Below are positions 25,803-33,322 of a stretch of 36,567 nucleotides of DNA, piece by piece; position 1 is the first letter of the stretch, and the number at the start of each line of letters is the position of its first letter. The notes under the pieces are model-generated. The model saw nothing but the letters and a program-made list of their open reading frames with translations. It made no database searches and had not been told where the DNA came from. Source of the DNA: Candidatus Phosphoribacter hodrii (GTDB lineage Bacteria; Actinomycetota; Actinomycetes; Actinomycetales; Dermatophilaceae); contig JADJIB010000009.1 in the NCBI GenBank assembly GCA_016707175.1, positions 1 through 36,567 on the forward strand, read 5' to 3'. The position numbers were made by a program, and so were the translations under genes.

Positions 25803-27787
25803 CGGACCGAGTTCGTGCTCCGCGGAGGGGGCCTCGTCGCTCGCGCGTGCTGCGGGCGCTAGCGGCTGGCTTCACTGCCACCCTGCTCTTCGCCCCCCCG
25901 GGCAACGCGGACACCGAGCCTGCCCCGGCAACATTGACACAGCTTGCTTACGACGGGAGCACCCTCGCGGGGGTCCTCACCCTGCGGGCTACCACCGGTG
26001 ACCTCGTAGTTGACCCGGCATCGCTACACGTGACCGTGGCGGGGGCGACAACGGCGGCTACGGTAGAAGCAGCCACCACCATGCGGCGGGCCGTCTTTCT
26101 TGTCGTCGATACCAGTGGCTCGATGAAGGCTAACTCCGGAATGCCGATAATTAGGGCGGCCGTCGCGGAGTTTCTCAACCGTGTCCCAGCGGATGTCAGC
26201 GTCGGGGTGATCTCATTTGCCAACGTCGCTGGCGTCGATGTGGACCTCACGAGGGACAAAGCAGCAATCCGGACGGCCACGGATACGCTCATCGCCGGTG
26301 GTGAGACGGCTCTCTTCGACGGGGTAACCCTGGCGCTTGAGAAGCTCGGGGCGACAGGGGAGCGGAGCATAGTCGTCCTCAGCGACGGGGTGAACACCGC
26401 TGGCCGCAAAGACTTGGCGGCTGTCCTCAACGCGGTGACACAAGGCGGCGTCAGGGTCGACACCATCGGGTTGCGCACGAAGGTCACAGCCGACGAGGTC
26501 CTCATCAAGCTGGCGGCGGCCGGCGGTGGCAATTTCGCACCCGCAGACGACCAGGCTGCTGTCACCGGGGCCTTCAACGCCTCAGCCCGCGCCTTGGACC
26601 GCCAGGTCATGTGGAGCGTGCGTCCTGGGGTGTTGCCGCTGGGCAGTACACCGGTCGAGGTCCGTGGGATGGCTTCGGGAACACCATTTTCTGCTACGGG
26701 CACGGTCACCGTGTCGGCGGTGCCCACGGCACTGCCAACCCTGACCCTGGCGCCTGCCCTTCCTGAGGCGAGCGCCGCGGTGGCAGCACCCGTTGAAACC
26801 GTCGCCAAATGGTTCCTCGTCCTCGGGATCGCCGGCACCTTCCTAGGGCTGCTCGGCCTTACGGCAGCAGCCGTGATGCCCACCATGCGGACCAAACGAG
26901 AGAATCGCATCCAGAATCTCGAGGCCTACTCCGCCAGAGGACTCCAGATCACCAAGCCGCGCCGGGACACCCAAAGTGTGATCACAGCCAACTTGGTGGA
27001 CATCGGCGAACGCGTGATGGCCGGCCGCGAGTCCACCTCCCAAACAATGGCACTTCTGCAGCGAGCCGACCTCGCCTGGCGGCCCGGTGAATGGGCGGTT
27101 CTGCGGCTAGTCGGCGTCATTGTCGGTGTGATCGCAGGTGCGCTCGTGTTCCGAGACGGTCTGGTGGCCGTCTTCGGCATAGTCGTCGGGGCACTGGCTG
27201 GGCTCGTTCTCCCCTCCGCCTCCTTGCGACTGCTTGCCCGTCGCCGAGCCGCGAAACTTGAACGTCAGCTGCCCGACATCCTGTTGCTGCTTGCGTCGAG
27301 CCTGTCGACAGGTTTCTCCCTGCCGCAGGCTATGGACGCCGTGGCCAAAGACGTCTCAGAGCCTGCGGCTAAAGAGTTCGCCCGGGTGATCGCCGAGACC
27401 CGCATCGGATCTGATCTGGAGAGTGCCCTGGAACGCATGGCTGTCCGAATGGACAGCGACAACATGAGGTGGACGTCGATGGCGATCGGTATCCAACGTC
27501 AAGTCGGAGGCAATCTCGCCGAGACGCTCCGCACCACGGCGGCGACGCTTCGAGAGCGCGAGTACCTCCGTCGTCACGTCCGGGCTTTGTCGGCCGAGGG
27601 CCGGCTGTCGGCCTACATCCTCATTGCCCTGCCGATTGCGCTGTTCGTCTACGAAGTCAACGTCAACCGTTCGTATATCTCGTTGTTATGGACGACAGTC
27701 CTGGGATGGATCATGCTCGTAGGCGCAGTCATCCTGATGGCCATCGGGGTCTTCTGGATGAGCAAGGCAGTCAAGGTGGAGGTCTGA
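25799..27787 (+). CDS. tadB: VWA domain fused to TadB-type T2SSF inner-membrane platform protein
   Basis: One 662-aa frame joins an exported von Willebrand A domain to a TadB platform protein. Residues 1-37 are a twin-Arg-rich signal region (PRRGPRRSRVLRALAAGFTATLLFAPPGNA). The VWA domain starts near 97 with the MIDAS motif DTSGS at 104-108, plus TALFDG and IVVLSDGVNTAG. A helix near 337-362 (WFLVLGIAGTFLGLLGLTAAAVM) returns the chain to the cytoplasm. It is followed by TadB helices and the T2SSF domain (KLERQLPDILLLLASSLSTGFSLPQAMDAVA to LRTTAATLREREYLRRHVRALSAEGRLSAYIL). There is no internal start with a good ribosome-binding site at the join. It overlaps tadA by 4 bases and ends 1 bp before tadC. 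Confidence 0.88.
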   Translation: MTDRVRAPRRGPRRSRVLRALAAGFTATLLFAPPGNADTEPAPATLTQLAYDGSTLAGVLTLRATTGDLVVDPASLHVTVAGATTAATVEAATTMRRAVFLVVDTSGSMKANSGMPIIRAAVAEFLNRVPADVSVGVISFANVAGVDVDLTRDKAAIRTATDTLIAGGETALFDGVTLALEKLGATGERSIVVLSDGVNTAGRKDLAAVLNAVTQGGVRVDTIGLRTKVTADEVLIKLAAAGGGNFAPADDQAAVTGAFNASARALDRQVMWSVRPGVLPLGSTPVEVRGMASGTPFSATGTVTVSAVPTALPTLTLAPALPEASAAVAAPVETVAKWFLVLGIAGTFLGLLGLTAAAVMPTMRTKRENRIQNLEAYSARGLQITKPRRDTQSVITANLVDIGERVMAGRESTSQTMALLQRADLAWRPGEWAVLRLVGVIVGVIAGALVFRDGLVAVFGIVVGALAGLVLPSASLRLLARRRAAKLERQLPDILLLLASSLSTGFSLPQAMDAVAKDVSEPAAKEFARVIAETRIGSDLESALERMAVRMDSDNMRWTSMAIGIQRQVGGNLAETLRTTAATLREREYLRRHVRALSAEGRLSAYILIALPIALFVYEVNVNRSYISLLWTTVLGWIMLVGAVILMAIGVFWMSKAVKVEV

Positions 27788-27788
27788 G

Positions 27789-28706
27789 ATGGCATGGTTG
27801 GTGTTCGCCGTCACCTTGGTGTGCCTTGCCCTCGGTGTCCTCGTTTATGTCGCGGCGACCTCACGCAGCGAGCCGACAGGCGTCGCCCGCAGTTTGGCGA
27901 TCGTCGAGCGGCGTATTGACCGACATGAGGTTGCTCGCAACGAGTTGGGGGCCCGCGATCGGTTGCTCGTGCCGATCCTGCACCGCACCCGGAACCTTGG
28001 TGAGCGGCTCTCGCCCAGCGGCGCCACCCAACGCCTGGCGAGGCTACTCGACGAGGCGGGCAACCCGTCCGGGTGGACCACCGAAAGTCTGATGGGTGCC
28101 AAGGGCGCGGGTCTCATTGGGGGCTTTCTGCTCGGGCTGCTCATCGGCGGGTTCTCGCTCCGAGGTTTGATCTGGTGTCTTGTCCTGGCGGCGGGGATCT
28201 TCTTCCTCCCGGACCTCCTCGTCTACAACATGGGGCTGCGACGCCAGGAAGAGATGCGCCGTGGGTTGGCCGATGCTCTCGACATGCTGACTGTGTGCGT
28301 CGAGGCCGGTCAGGGTTTCAACGCTGCTCTCATGCAGGTCGCTCGCTCGGTGCGAGGCCCGGTAGCTGGCGAGTTTGCTCGTGTGTTGTCCGAGATTCAG
28401 ATCGGCCGGTCCCGAGCCGATGCGTTCGCCGCTATGGGAGAACGCACCAAGGTCCCCGAGATCCGGACGTTCGTCAGCGCCCTGGTCCAGGCGGATCGGC
28501 TCGGACTACCGATCGCCAACGTTTTGCGCGAGCAGGCCAAGGAGATGCGCGTCGCCCGACGGCAACATGCCGAGGAAAAGGCTCAGAAAGTGCCCGTGAA
28601 GATCATCTTCCCGGTGCTCCTGTGCATCTTCCCGTCGATCTTCGTCGTCATCCTCGGTCCGGCCGTCATCCGGATCATCGGCGTGTTCTTCTCCGGCGAC
28701 TTGTGA
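27789..28706 (+). CDS. tadC: TadC-type T2SSF inner-membrane platform protein
   Basis: Second platform protein, partner of TadB. N-terminal helix WLVFAVTLVCLALGVLVYVAA, two central helices (GLIGGFLLGLLIGGFSLRGLIWCLVLAAGIFFLPDLLVYNMG), then the T2SSF motif RRGLADALDMLTVCVEAGQGFNAALMQVA. A second copy-like helix pair follows (LVQADRLGLPIANVLREQAKEMRVARRQHAEEKAQKVPVKIIFPVLLCIFPSIFVVILGPA). 305 aa, usual length. It begins one base after tadB stops and is the last Tad gene in the window. No TadV prepilin peptidase follows, so pilin processing must rely on a gene elsewhere. Confidence 0.9.
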   Translation: MAWLVFAVTLVCLALGVLVYVAATSRSEPTGVARSLAIVERRIDRHEVARNELGARDRLLVPILHRTRNLGERLSPSGATQRLARLLDEAGNPSGWTTESLMGAKGAGLIGGFLLGLLIGGFSLRGLIWCLVLAAGIFFLPDLLVYNMGLRRQEEMRRGLADALDMLTVCVEAGQGFNAALMQVARSVRGPVAGEFARVLSEIQIGRSRADAFAAMGERTKVPEIRTFVSALVQADRLGLPIANVLREQAKEMRVARRQHAEEKAQKVPVKIIFPVLLCIFPSIFVVILGPAVIRIIGVFFSGDL

Positions 28707-28744
28707 ATCAGGGCGACTTGTGAACCAGGGCGACTTGTGAACCA
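28694..28744. repeat. Three tandem 17-bp repeats across the tadC stop
   Basis: Three direct copies of GGGCGACTTGTGAACCA (28694-28710 with two differences, 28711-28727, 28728-28744). The first contains the last codons and TGA of tadC, so each unit repeats the coding sequence for Asp-Leu-stop. It looks like slippage duplication of the gene end; 17 bp is not a multiple of three, so it cannot lengthen the protein. Confidence 0.85.
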
Positions 28745-28802
28745 GTCCGTCCGCAGGGGCATCGCACGCGGGGCATCCCAGAGCCAACGCGAACCTTAAG
28801 GG

Positions 28803-29492
28803 TCACGGTGCGGGGATGAGGCCCAGCCTCATCGCCGACATCACCGCGGACGCCCGGTTGTTGGCCCCGAGCTTGTCATAGAGCTTGGCGATGTGGGTCT
28901 TGACGGTGGACTCACTCATATACAGTGCCCTGGCGATTTGGGCAACGGACGCACCTGCCGCCAACTCCCGCAGGACTTCGCTCTCCCGAGTCGTCAATCT
29001 GACGGTTGCGACTGAGGATCGGCGTCTGATCGCGTCGGCCAGTCCCACGGCCGAGAAGCGTTCAGGGGACGCGGCCGCTTGATGGACGATCGCGATCACG
29101 TCCTCGGCCGATCGGCTCTTGTGGATGAGGGCGGATGCGCCGGCATCCAACGCGTGCAGCAGGGTGTCGTCGTCTTGATGCATGGTGAGGACGACCAACC
29201 CCATCGCCGGGTGGCGGCGGCGGAACTCAGCCACCAGGTCAAGCCCGGAACCGTCTCCCAGCGAGACGTCGATGACCGCGACGTCGGCCACGATCGATCG
29301 AGCGAGCACCATGCCTTCGGCCAGGGACGCACCCTGGGCGACGACGTGCAAGCTGCGGTCCAGCGACAACAACGAGGCGATGCCCTGGCGGACCAGGTCG
29401 TGGTCGTCGATGAGCACGACTGAGATGACCTGATTCCTGGTGCCGGGCGGTGCCGCTGTGGTTGCGGCCGCACGTGTGAGCGGTGTTGTCAT
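28803..29492 (-). CDS. NarL/LuxR-family response regulator
   Basis: 229-aa two-component regulator. The receiver domain has LIDDHDLVRQG, phospho-acceptor D75 (VAVIDVSLGDGSGL), T in VLTMHQDD and K in LIHKSRSAED. The C-terminal LuxR-type HTH reads LTTRESEVLRELAAGASVAQIARALYMSESTVKTHIAKLYDKLGANNRASAV. ATG 29492 overlaps the kinase stop as ATGA, so kinase and regulator are co-translated; an upstream in-frame extension to 29534 lies inside the kinase gene and is unlikely. It converges on tadC, making the Tad operon an obvious but unproven target. Confidence 0.9.
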   Translation of the reverse strand: MTTPLTRAAATTAAPPGTRNQVISVVLIDDHDLVRQGIASLLSLDRSLHVVAQGASLAEGMVLARSIVADVAVIDVSLGDGSGLDLVAEFRRRHPAMGLVVLTMHQDDDTLLHALDAGASALIHKSRSAEDVIAIVHQAAASPERFSAVGLADAIRRRSSVATVRLTTRESEVLRELAAGASVAQIARALYMSESTVKTHIAKLYDKLGANNRASAVMSAMRLGLIPAP

Positions 29493-31165
29493 CGGCTGCC
29501 CTCCTCGGAAACGGTTGCGGGCGCAGGTTCCCATCGCGACGGGTGCGGACGGATGCCGTAGTCGGACTCGCCGTTCAAGCGGGCGATCGTCCCGGCTTTC
29601 ACCTGGACCCCGCCGCCCTTCTCGGGGCGCCGCTCGCCGACCGAGAGTTGGCAGGCGATGTCGTCGAGTCGTTCCCGCAACGCGGCCACCGACAGGGACG
29701 TTGCGCCCGAGTGGCTGATCGTGAACTGGAAGTGCGGCGCCGCGACGATGAGTTCGACCTCGACGTGGTGGGCGCGGTGGCGCTGGGCATCGGCGAGGAC
29801 GTCCAGCAACAGCCGGTAGAGGCGCACTTCCGTCGCTGCCGGCAACCGGAAGCCTGACTCGCGCAGCACAACCGTGACGACGGCACCAGTGGTGGCACCG
29901 AACTGCTGTAGCCGGGCCGACACAGCGGCCCCGAGGCCGTGCTCAGGGCGCAATCCGACCCGTAGATCGGTGATGTCGTTGCGCAGGTCGATGAGGATGC
30001 GCGCGACCTCTGCTCTCAGGTTGGCCAGTTCCGGTGCCGTCGAGTCTCCGGCCTGCTGCGCGGCATACCGGACCATGTCGATGTGGAAGCCGACCGCCGC
30101 GATCTCCTGGGCGATGCCGTCGTGCATGGCCCGAGCCAGGTGCCGACGCTCGTCCATCCCGGCTTGCTCGCGCAGGTGGGCGTAGGACATCGCGACGGCG
30201 AGACCAGTCGAATAGCGCTCGGCGGCCTCGGTGATCTCCAGGACCTCGGCAGCGGTCGCAGGCGTTCGGGCCGGCCAGTCGGCCACAAGCATCCCGACCT
30301 GCTCACCGCGGACATCGCGCAGCGGGACCGCGACGACCGCACGGTTGTCCTCCACATCGTTGCCAGGCACTCCCAAGGTCCAGGCCCGCTGCCGCGTGTT
30401 GTGGTCATCCTCGCGAGGCTCGGGCCACGGAACTCGAGCTGCTCCGCGCAGAGCGATGGGGATGGCCACCGACACCGGGGTGCCTGCGAGGACGACTCCC
30501 CGCAGGCCCGGCTTGCTCGGCAGGTGGTCGAGGATCCGTTCGGCCATGACCGTGTGGTCGAGACCGCCATCCATGCCCGCAGACAGTTGCGCGAGGCGGC
30601 CGAGCACGATGGCGGCCTCGTCAGCGATCGGGTCGCGGAGGCGCCGGCGGGGAGTGATGCGGTCCTCCCACGCGGCCAGCGTGCCGAGGCTCACCGCTAG
30701 CGCTCCCCAGAGCACTACTTGGCCCAGGGGCAACACGGCCGGGGGACCGACGGTCTGGGCGATCCCGGCGCCGACCGCCAACGCGCCCCCGGTCATCGCC
30801 ACCCCGCCGCGACCACCGCGCTCGCCAGCGCGATAGAGAGGGATGACGAACAACGGCAGGGCACCTGCGCCTGCGAGCAACGACAGGCCCGCGGCGAACG
30901 CGCCGATCACGGTCGCGGCGACTGCGGCTCGTTGGGATCGGTGGGGCAGCAGGACATCTTCATGGGCCAGCAGGAAGCCAGCCACCACGTCGACTCCGGC
31001 GACCAGCAGCGCCCAGGGCAGCACGAGGCTGCCGTCACCCAGGAGGGCATTGACGACAAGGACGACTGCTGCGATGGCTATGCGCAGTCGGGTCGACGTA
31101 CTCAGGACTGCCAGCACCCGCGCTCTGGACTTTCTCCCCGAGGAGATCTCCCGTTCCGCCCTCAT
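29489..31165 (-). CDS. NarL-type sensor histidine kinase (HisKA_3) with degenerate ATPase domain
   Basis: 558-aa membrane kinase paired with the downstream regulator. About five or six N-terminal helices (for example LRIAIAAVVLVVNALL, VLPWALLVAGVDVVAGFLLA, AAVAATVIGAFAAGLSLLAGAGALPLFVIPLY) are followed by a GAF-like region (about 185-320). The HisKA_3 dimerisation helix DERRHLARAMHDGIAQEIAAVGFHIDMVR has H348. The C-terminal ATPase region is odd: the N-box position reads LLLDVLADAQRHRAHHVEVEL without the usual Asn-His pair, and the expected D-G-x-G reads ISHSGATS. ATP binding may be impaired or unusual. ATG 31165 has GAGG eight bases upstream; the longer open frame to 31993 is antisense to comF and rejected. 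Confidence 0.82.
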   Translation of the reverse strand: MRAEREISSGRKSRARVLAVLSTSTRLRIAIAAVVLVVNALLGDGSLVLPWALLVAGVDVVAGFLLAHEDVLLPHRSQRAAVAATVIGAFAAGLSLLAGAGALPLFVIPLYRAGERGGRGGVAMTGGALAVGAGIAQTVGPPAVLPLGQVVLWGALAVSLGTLAAWEDRITPRRRLRDPIADEAAIVLGRLAQLSAGMDGGLDHTVMAERILDHLPSKPGLRGVVLAGTPVSVAIPIALRGAARVPWPEPREDDHNTRQRAWTLGVPGNDVEDNRAVVAVPLRDVRGEQVGMLVADWPARTPATAAEVLEITEAAERYSTGLAVAMSYAHLREQAGMDERRHLARAMHDGIAQEIAAVGFHIDMVRYAAQQAGDSTAPELANLRAEVARILIDLRNDITDLRVGLRPEHGLGAAVSARLQQFGATTGAVVTVVLRESGFRLPAATEVRLYRLLLDVLADAQRHRAHHVEVELIVAAPHFQFTISHSGATSLSVAALRERLDDIACQLSVGERRPEKGGGVQVKAGTIARLNGESDYGIRPHPSRWEPAPATVSEEGSR

Positions 31166-31306
31166 GATGACACCTCGCCCGTGGTCCGAGGGTGGAATTG
31201 ACGGGTTCGGTGCCCCTTGTCCACACCGCGTGCTCCCGTCGTCCCACTGTCCACAGGCAGACCCGGCGGACGGGGCGCCCCGTCCTGCAATGGTCACCAT
31301 CAACCC

Positions 31307-32035
31307 ATGGACTTCTGGCGGCGGACACGACACGGCGCAGCGGCGCTGCTGGACCTCGTCCTCCCGGCCGAATGCGCGGGTTGCGGTGGGGCGGGCGTTT
31401 GTTGGTGTGCCACCTGCGCGAGCGACCTGGCCGCCGCCTGCTTCTCGCTGCCGCGGCATACCCCGCCGTCGCCATGCCCACCCGGTATGCCGCCCGTCGT
31501 CGCCGCCGCCCGATACACCGGTGCACTCCGGGCCGCGATCGTGGCCGTCAAGGACGGTGGCCGGGCCGACGCGCGCCCGCTGCTCACGCCGCTGCTCGCC
31601 CAGGCGATCCTCGTCGCCGCCGCCCGACGTGAGGACCTCGCGCTGGTGCCGATGCCCTCCTCGCGAGCGGCCGTTCGCCGTCGCGGGGAGGCGAGCGTCA
31701 CGGTGCTGTGCCGGCAGGCCGACGCGGCGCTTGGTCATCCGCACGAGGTGGTGGAGGCCCTTTCCCCCTCGCGTCGCGTCGCCGACCAAGCAGGTCTCGG
31801 CAGCGCCGAGCGGAGGGCCAACCTCGTTGGTGCGTATGCCGTTCCGCCGCGGTGGCGCGACACGGTTGCCGGCCGCGACGTCCTGCTCGTCGACGACGTC
31901 GTCACGACGGGGGCGACGCTCACCGAAGGCGCGCGGGCGCTGCGCGCGGCGGGCGCGCATGTCGTGGGGGCGGCTGTTGTCGCAGCGACGCAACGCCGTG
32001 GGCGCGCCGACGTGCCCTCTGGCTTGACTCGGTGA
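31307..32035 (+). CDS. ComF family phosphoribosyltransferase-like protein
   Basis: 242-aa member of the ComF/GntX family, linked in some bacteria to DNA uptake in competence. The N-terminal zinc-ribbon has C23, C26, C32, C34 and C37 (PAECAGCGGAGVCWCATCASDL). The C-terminal type I PRTase fold ends with the PRPP loop VLLVDDVVTTGATLTEGARAL. The middle LALVPMPSSRAAVRRRGE matches the family. ATG 31307 is the only start just before conserved sequence; the ribosome-binding site is poor. It lies between the kinase (divergent, 141 bp) and hpf, the normal actinobacterial position after lpqB, although here the Tad and kinase genes intervene. Confidence 0.88.
   Translation: MDFWRRTRHGAAALLDLVLPAECAGCGGAGVCWCATCASDLAAACFSLPRHTPPSPCPPGMPPVVAAARYTGALRAAIVAVKDGGRADARPLLTPLLAQAILVAAARREDLALVPMPSSRAAVRRRGEASVTVLCRQADAALGHPHEVVEALSPSRRVADQAGLGSAERRANLVGAYAVPPRWRDTVAGRDVLLVDDVVTTGATLTEGARALRAAGAHVVGAAVVAATQRRGRADVPSGLTR
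31453..31493. repeat. Inverted octamer pair inside comF
   Basis: GCGGCATACC (31453-31462) and GGTATGCCGC (31484-31493) are exact 10-base reverse complements separated by 21 bases. They are another inverted pair of the window-wide octamer, here within coding sequence. Confidence 0.6.
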
Positions 32036-32142
32036 AGCGGGCTACGGTGGAAGGACATCGTCCGAGACGTCTGGGGGTGATGATCAGGTTTGCGGGGTCT
32101 GCCCGGCCCGCCACCTCGTCACGTCGCACGTCAGGAGGAACA

Positions 32143-32613
32143 GTGGACATCGTCGTCACCGGTCGTCACATCCAGGTTTCAGAGCGTTTCCGGGCACACC
32201 TGGACGACAGGCTGGCCAAGGTCGCACAGATGGCGCCCAAGGTCTCACGGGTCGATGTCGTCGTCACCCACGAGCGCACGGTCCGCAACTCGGAGTTTGT
32301 CGAGCTCACCTGCCGCGATCGGGGGTCGATCGTGCGCGCCGAAGCGGCCAGCGAGGACAAGTACAACGCCCTCGACCAAGCCGTCGAGAAGCTCCTGGAG
32401 CGGCTGCGGCGGGTCAACGGACGGCGCCGGGCCGCGGTGCGCGCGGGGCGCCCCGACGTGGGCCTGGCTGCGGTGGCTGCGGCGCCGGCGCGAGAGGAGG
32501 CGCAGGCCGCACCGGTCGAGGCTCCGCCCGACCAGGCCACCGGCCCGTTCGGAGCTGTCGCGCGTCACATGGGCATGACATCATGCCCATGTGACCGATC
32601 CATGGCCCCGTGA
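32143..32613 (+). CDS. hpf: Ribosome hibernation promoting factor, short (lacks C-terminal dimerisation domain)
   Basis: Binds the 30S decoding region in resting cells. Residues 1-100 form the S30AE/YfiA domain: MDIVVTGRHIQVSERFRAHLDDRLAKV, then VDVVVTHERTV and AEAASEDKYNALDQAVEKLLERLRRV. After an Ala/Pro linker the sequence reaches TGPFGAVARHM, where the C-terminal domain of long actinobacterial HPF (usually from a GPLVVREK-like motif) would begin, but it ends at MAP-stop after 156 aa. No frame downstream encodes the missing domain, because the next gene starts at 32591. GTG 32143 follows TCAGGAGGAA, an excellent site. Expected in the long form would be 100S ribosome dimers; this version should not make them (inference). 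Confidence 0.85.
   Translation: MDIVVTGRHIQVSERFRAHLDDRLAKVAQMAPKVSRVDVVVTHERTVRNSEFVELTCRDRGSIVRAEAASEDKYNALDQAVEKLLERLRRVNGRRRAAVRAGRPDVGLAAVAAAPAREEAQAAPVEAPPDQATGPFGAVARHMGMTSCPCDRSMAP
32564..32595. promoter_or_regulatory. 32-bp near-perfect palindrome over the hpf end and the regulator start
   Basis: Arms 32564-32578 (GTCACATGGGCATGA) and 32581-32595 (TCATGCCCATGTGAC) are exact 15-base reverse complements with only CA between them. The right arm includes the GTG start codon of the downstream regulator at 32591, and the left arm lies in the hpf C-terminus. It could be an operator for a dimeric protein, possibly autoregulation, or an RNA hairpin hiding the start codon. No Shine-Dalgarno sequence precedes the GTG. 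Confidence 0.8.
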
Positions 32614-33283
32614 CCACCCGATTCGGGTGCTCATCGCCGATGACCATGCACTTTTCAGGCGTGGCCTGCGCACGGTCCTTGAGCTCGACGGTGACATCGT
32701 CATCGTTGGCGAGGCCGACGATGGCATGGCTGCTGTCGAGAAGGCCGAGGCCACCGTCCCCGACGTTGTGCTCATGGATGTCCGAATGCCTCGCTGCGGC
32801 GGCATCGAGGCCTGCCAGGCGATCCGCGAGCGGGTGCCGTCAGCGCGCATCGTCATGTTGACGATGTCCGACGAGGAGTCGGATCTCTTCGAAGCGGTGC
32901 GCGCTGGCGCCAACGGGTACGTCCTCAAGGACGTCCCAGGCGATGAGATTGCGGCGGGCATCCGCGCTGTGCAGAGCGGCGATTCGCTCATCTCGCCGTC
33001 CATGGCCTCCAAACTGCTTGCCGAGTTCGCCCAGATGCGCCGCCGCGACGTCGAGGTCGTCGACAGCCACCTGCCCAAGCTCACGGATCGCGAGGTCGAG
33101 GTGCTCGGCCTGGTGGCCCGCGGCCTGGGCAACCGCGAGATCGGCCGCGAGTTGTTCATCTCGGAGAACACCGTGAAGAACCACGTCCGCAACATCCTGG
33201 AGAAGCTCCAGTTGCACACCCGGATGGAAGCGGCGATGTATGCCGTGCAGCAGAACCTCATTCACCCGCCACCGGCCGGTTGA
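32591..33283 (+). CDS. LuxR/NarL-family response regulator downstream of hpf (orphan)
   Basis: 230-aa response regulator. Receiver domain: VLIADDHALFRRG, phospho-acceptor D63 (VVLMDVRMPRCGG), T in MLTMSDEE and K in GYVLKDVPGDE. The LuxR HTH reads LTDREVEVLGLVARGLGNREIGRELFISENTVKNHVRNILEKLQLHTRMEA. No kinase gene is adjacent on this strand; regulators at this position after hpf occur in other actinobacteria without a partner kinase, as I recall. GTG 32591 fits the homologous N-terminus and overlaps hpf by 23 bases, but has no visible ribosome-binding site, so translation could be coupled or leaderless. Confidence 0.9.
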   Translation: MTDPWPRDHPIRVLIADDHALFRRGLRTVLELDGDIVIVGEADDGMAAVEKAEATVPDVVLMDVRMPRCGGIEACQAIRERVPSARIVMLTMSDEESDLFEAVRAGANGYVLKDVPGDEIAAGIRAVQSGDSLISPSMASKLLAEFAQMRRRDVEVVDSHLPKLTDREVEVLGLVARGLGNREIGRELFISENTVKNHVRNILEKLQLHTRMEAAMYAVQQNLIHPPPAG

Positions 33284-33322
33284 GCGGCGGCATACCTGCT
33301 GGGGGAGTGCCTCGGGTGAGCG

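Noticed and set aside
28694..28744. 17-bp repeats as a CRISPR array or attachment site
   Set aside because: Repeats are directly adjacent without spacers, and no integrase or cas gene is present.
31166..31993. Upstream extension of the histidine kinase frame
   Set aside because: It is antisense to comF, Arg/Gly-rich and not kinase-like; ATG 31165 has a ribosome-binding site.
32024..32048. Promoter TTGACT ... TACGGT upstream of hpf
   Set aside because: The boxes look good individually, but the spacer is only 13 bases, too short for a standard housekeeping promoter.
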